DNA of 64,000 nucleotides from Massilia sp. BJB1822 (GTDB lineage Bacteria > Pseudomonadota > Gammaproteobacteria > Burkholderiales > Burkholderiaceae_D). Within the stretch, counting starts at the first letter, position 1. Each line of letters begins with the position of its first letter. The notes beneath the pieces are model-generated. The model ran no database searches and was not told the DNA's origin. It saw only the letters and a list, made by a program, of their open reading frames with translations. The stretch spans positions 1-64,000 of the forward strand of contig NZ_JABWEB010000015.1 in NCBI RefSeq assembly GCF_013369485.1. Reading direction: 5' to 3'. The position numbers were made by a program, and so were the translations under genes. Positions 61,392 through 64,000 of this stretch are shown piece by piece.

Positions 61392-62054
61392 GTGAAAGAA
61401 CTGGAAAACCCCATCTGGACGGCGCTCGCCAGCGCCCAGTCCCACCTGGCGCGGACAGCGGGCGCCGCGCTGCGCTTCCCACCCGATATCGCGCCCTTTG
61501 CCGCCGTGGCGGAAGCCGGTGTTGCGCTGGACGAGGCGGCGCTGGCGCTAATCGGCGCCAATACTTACTTTCTAGGCGCACTGCCGCAGGTGGCGCCCGG
61601 CTGGCGATTGAAGGAGCTGGGCGCCGTGCTGCAAATGGTGTATCAGGGCGGTGCGCTGGCCGCGCCGCCCGCCGCCGCCATCTGCGAGCTGGCGCCGGAC
61701 GATCCCGATATGCAGGAGCTGACGGCGCTGGCCTTCCCCGGCTACTTCCGTCCGCGTACCGGCGAGCTGGGACGCTATATCGGCCTGCGCGAAGCGGGCC
61801 GGCTGATCGCCTTGAGCGGCGAACGCATGGACCTGGGGTGCTGGCGCGAGGTCAGCGCCGTCTGCACCCATCCTGAGCATACGGGGCGGGGCTATGCGCG
61901 CCTGCTGGTCAGCCATATCATGCAGGGCATGCTGGAGCAGGGCGTCACGCCCATGCTGCATGTGGGCGCATCCAATGCGCGCGCCCGCGCGCTGTACGAA
62001 AGCATGGGCTTTGCGCCCACCCGCGAACTGCGCCATGCGCAACTGACTAAATAA
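61392..62054 (+). CDS. GNAT-family acetyltransferase
   Basis: 220 residues from GTG 61392 with AGGAGAGG upstream. The C-terminal GNAT domain (about 85-215) has VCTHPEHTGRGYARLLVSHI (the acetyl-CoA loop RGYAR) and LHVGASNARARALYESMGF. The N-terminal 85 residues (HLARTAGAALRFPPDIAPFA) are a separate helical part seen in FR47-like acetyltransferases. Substrate unknown. Followed after 12 bases by the ECF41 sigma gene, perhaps co-transcribed. Confidence 0.87.
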   Translation: MKELENPIWTALASAQSHLARTAGAALRFPPDIAPFAAVAEAGVALDEAALALIGANTYFLGALPQVAPGWRLKELGAVLQMVYQGGALAAPPAAAICELAPDDPDMQELTALAFPGYFRPRTGELGRYIGLREAGRLIALSGERMDLGCWREVSAVCTHPEHTGRGYARLLVSHIMQGMLEQGVTPMLHVGASNARARALYESMGFAPTRELRHAQLTK

Positions 62055-62066
62055 TTTAAACAGTAT

Positions 62067-62960
62067 ATGCAAGATACGCCGCCCATCCCCGCCGACACCC
62101 ACGCTTTCGCCGCGCTGCGTCCGCGCCTGTTTGCCATCGCCTACCGCATGCTCGGCACCCGCGCCGATGCCGAGGATATCCTGCAGGATGCCTGGCTGGG
62201 CTGGTATGGCAGTGACAAGAGCGCGGTGCAATCGTCCGAAGCCTGGCTGGTGACGATCGTGACCCGGCTTTCCATCGACCGTCTGCGCGCCGCCAAGGCC
62301 GAACGCGAATCCTATGCGGGCTGGTGGCTGCCCGAACCGCTGGTCGAGGAGCTGGACGAGAACACGCCGGAAACGGCGGCCGAGATGGCGAGCGAGCTGT
62401 CGCTGGCCTTCATGTGGGTGCTGGAGCGCCTGTCGCCGGAGGAGCGCGCTGCCTTCCTGCTGCGCCAGGTCTTCGACCATGACTATGCCGAAGTGGCTGA
62501 GCTGATCGGCAAGAGCGAGGCGGCCTGCCGCCAGATGGTGCATCGCGCCAGTGAGCGCGTGCAGCAGGAGCGGGCGCGTTTCGAGGTGCCGAAGGAGGCC
62601 CACCGCAGCCTGCTCGCCAAATTCATGCAGGCGGCCGGCAGCGGCCAGCGAGATGCAATCAAGGCGCTGCTGGACGAGAATGTCACGCTGGTGGGCGATG
62701 GCGGCGGCAAAGTGCCGTCCTTCCACGGCAGGGTGGGTGGCACCGATTTCGTGGCCGACCTGTACGCCGGCATGCTGGCCAAGCACGATGGCCAGATCGT
62801 CTACCGCATGGCCATGGTCAATGGCGAGCCGGGCTTCCTGCGCTATGTGGAGGGCAAGCTGGAATCGGCCCAGAGCTTTGCGGTGGAAGGCGAACGCATT
62901 GTCGGCATCTACGCCGTGCGCAATCCGGACAAGCTGGCTGGCCTGCCGCAGACGATTTAA
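62067..62960 (+). CDS. ECF41-type sigma factor with SnoaL-like C-terminal domain
   Basis: 297 residues. Region 2 (about 15-80: RPRLFAIAYRMLGTRADAED), the linker motif GWWLPEPLVEEL of ECF41, and region 4 (about 115-165: LSPEERAAFLLRQVFDHDYAEVAEL). The C-terminal SnoaL-like domain (about 180-290) has the two ECF41 marks, VGDGGGK and VRNPDKLAGL, which contact the sigma core and can inhibit or activate it in place of an anti-sigma factor. The gene 110 bases downstream is the classic carboxymuconolactone-decarboxylase-like partner, with a matching promoter between. Confidence 0.93.
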   Translation: MQDTPPIPADTHAFAALRPRLFAIAYRMLGTRADAEDILQDAWLGWYGSDKSAVQSSEAWLVTIVTRLSIDRLRAAKAERESYAGWWLPEPLVEELDENTPETAAEMASELSLAFMWVLERLSPEERAAFLLRQVFDHDYAEVAELIGKSEAACRQMVHRASERVQQERARFEVPKEAHRSLLAKFMQAAGSGQRDAIKALLDENVTLVGDGGGKVPSFHGRVGGTDFVADLYAGMLAKHDGQIVYRMAMVNGEPGFLRYVEGKLESAQSFAVEGERIVGIYAVRNPDKLAGLPQTI

Positions 62961-62987
62961 AGATTTTTGAATTTTTTTGCGTAAAGC

Positions 62988-63014
62988 TGTCACAAGCCGG
63001 CTGCGCGCCGCGTC
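62988..63014 (+). promoter_or_regulatory. ECF41-type promoter
   Basis: TGTCACA (62988-62994), exactly 16 bases, then CGTC (63011-63014). This agrees with the published ECF41 -35/-10 consensus TGTCACA-N16-CGTC. It lies between the sigma gene and its partner enzyme gene, 56 bases before that ATG, so the sigma factor probably drives this gene directly. Confidence 0.88.
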
Positions 63015-63069
63015 TTATAGGTATGGAAGCCGCAAAGGGCGGCCTCCTCTACCAACCGAAAGGCATATC

Positions 63070-63522
63070 ATGAGCGCAAAAGCACGCATCGCATACTATC
63101 AACTGGCCCCGAAAGGCTTCCAGAACCTGCTGGCCCTGTCCAATGGCCTGCGCACCGAGCTGCTGGGCAAGCGCCTGGTTGACCTGGTTCTGCTGCGCGT
63201 CTCGCAGATCAACGGCTGCGCCTACTGCATCGACATGCACTGGCGCGACCTGATCAAAATGGAAGTCGAGCCGCGCCACGCCAACGCCGTCGCCGGCTGG
63301 CGCGAAGCGCCTTTCTTCACCGAGCGCGAACGCGCCGCCCTGCATTGGGCCGAGCTGGTGACGGGCATCCCGCGCACCGACCCGAGCGACGCCGAATTCG
63401 CCCAGCTGCAGCAGCACTTCAGCGACGAGGAAATTGCTGAACTGGGCTTCGTCATCGTCACCATCAACGCCTGGAACTTGCTCAACGTTAGCTTCCGCAA
63501 CCCGATCCCGCTGGAAGGTTAA
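63070..63522 (+). CDS. carboxymuconolactone decarboxylase/AhpD-like protein (ECF41 partner)
   Basis: 150 residues from ATG 63070. The redox motif INGCAYCIDMHWRDL holds C-x2-C-x3-H, as in AhpD-like peroxidases; flanking LVDLVLLRVSQ and the C-terminal INAWNLLNVSFRNP match the carboxymuconolactone-decarboxylase superfamily type coupled to ECF41 sigma factors. It likely reduces peroxides or acts as a stress oxidoreductase. An ECF41-type promoter lies 56 bases upstream. Convergent with the head-GIN gene. Confidence 0.92.
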   Translation: MSAKARIAYYQLAPKGFQNLLALSNGLRTELLGKRLVDLVLLRVSQINGCAYCIDMHWRDLIKMEVEPRHANAVAGWREAPFFTERERAALHWAELVTGIPRTDPSDAEFAQLQQHFSDEEIAELGFVIVTINAWNLLNVSFRNPIPLEG

Positions 63523-63534
63523 GGAGTTTGGCGA

Positions 63535-64000
63535 TTAGTCGCCGGCCTTGACTTCGCCCATGCCCTGCACGGACTTGTTCAGGGTTTTGGGGTTGCCGTA
63601 GTAGTTGAGGGAACCCATGCCGCGCACCACGGCGTTCAGCGTGCCGCTGGCGTAGATCTTGACGGCGCCGACGCCTTCAAAGTTAACGTCGGCGTTTTCG
63701 GCCAGCAGGGCTTTGGTGTCCACTTCGCCGACGCCCTGTGCTTTCAGGCGCAGCAGCTTGACCTTGCCCTGGGCGACCAGTCGGCCGGCGCCGCGGTAGC
63801 TCAGGTCCACGCGCTCTCCGCTCAGGTTGCGCAGCGTGGTTTCGCCCGCGCCTTCCTGCTGGTATTTCTGCAGCGCGGGCACGGTGATGGTGATGGTTTC
63901 GCCATGGATGTTCTTGTTATTGTGCTTGCCCTTGTAGAAGAGCAGCAGCTCGCCGTTTACCACTTCGGTGGCCACCATGCTCTGATAGTTCTCGTTGCCG
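63535..64000 (-). CDS. head-GIN domain protein (DUF2807), partial
   Basis: The frame is open to the window end; the first visible residues are GNENYQSMVATEVVNGELLL, so the real start lies beyond 64000. The visible 154 residues are a DUF2807 beta-helix-like region with G-A-G/G-V-G/G-M-G turns about every 20 residues (YRGAGRLVAQG, QGVGEVDTK, EGVGAVKIYASG, RGMGSLNYYG, QGMGEVKAGD). It is a paralogue of the 48447-49229 protein, which has GGSG turns in the same places. Likely secreted. Confidence 0.85.
   Translation of the reverse strand, partial: GNENYQSMVATEVVNGELLLFYKGKHNNKNIHGETITITVPALQKYQQEGAGETTLRNLSGERVDLSYRGAGRLVAQGKVKLLRLKAQGVGEVDTKALLAENADVNFEGVGAVKIYASGTLNAVVRGMGSLNYYGNPKTLNKSVQGMGEVKAGD

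Overview
The window is a high-GC, gene-dense chromosomal segment. It looks like a betaproteobacterium of the order Burkholderiales, most likely the Oxalobacteraceae (Massilia/Duganella/Telluria type). This is inferred from a PhaB-like reductase and a phasin with a lysine/alanine/proline tail, a cytochrome bd operon with a CydP-type small subunit, many PAS kinases and KPW-type receivers, and GGGGTCAGACCCC-type intergenic palindromes. No rRNA, tRNA, CRISPR array, insertion sequence or prophage was seen.

Layout. 1-2.2 kb: collagen-like lipoprotein, a winged-helix-like protein, an MtfA-type peptidase. 2.2-9.4 kb: a signalling island in which one PAS histidine kinase on + converges on a five-gene minus-strand operon (EAL-REC, HDOD, PAS kinase, REC with an HD-GYP-like domain, stand-alone REC). 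9.7-18.6 kb: housekeeping and stress genes (universal stress protein, PhaB-like reductase, DksA-like protein, hydroxypyruvate isomerase, DEAD-box helicase, SuhB, TrmJ). 18.7-21.9 kb: a Tat-exported small subunit, a GMC oxidoreductase of the fatty-alcohol-oxidase type and a membrane-anchored hydrolase. 21.9-26.8 kb: a PAS kinase followed by a 1210-residue REC-REC-GAF-PAS-GGDEF-EAL-REC protein. 26.9-31.4 kb: phasin, TetR regulator, LOG protein, a HigBA-like toxin-antitoxin pair in AT-richer DNA, and a membrane diguanylate cyclase. 31.5-35 kb: small accessory genes plus Cho nuclease. 35-38.7 kb: cytochrome bd operon (gbsR-like, cydP, cydA, cydB, and a 51-codon cydX). 38.8-41.7 kb: modABCE molybdate uptake. 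41.7-50.1 kb: mixed metabolism, a copper gene pair, a head-GIN protein and a truncated RlmI-like gene. 50.1-54.4 kb: a secreted HExxH protein, two cytochromes c and a MocR regulator. 54.4-58.7 kb: a large inverted repeat, an exonuclease-ProQ pair, and rpoD with a terminator-like hairpin in its leader. 58.7-64 kb: a degenerate PAS kinase, a ketopantoate-reductase-like enzyme, YjdM, an ECF41 sigma factor with its matching promoter and carboxymuconolactone-decarboxylase-like partner, and a second head-GIN protein cut by the window end.

How the genes work together. Cyclic-di-GMP signalling dominates: three proteins with GGDEF and/or EAL domains, one HD-GYP-like protein, four PAS kinases, and receivers of one KPW-bearing type. 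The clearest self-contained circuit is the ECF41 module, where both the sigma-factor motifs and the expected promoter are readable. The points most worth following up are the five-gene signalling operon with its degenerate HD-GYP domain, the inverted repeat that holds the stop codons of both flanking genes, the truncated RlmI gene, and the fatty-alcohol-oxidase-like GMC locus. I did not find a clearly new defence or mobile system.
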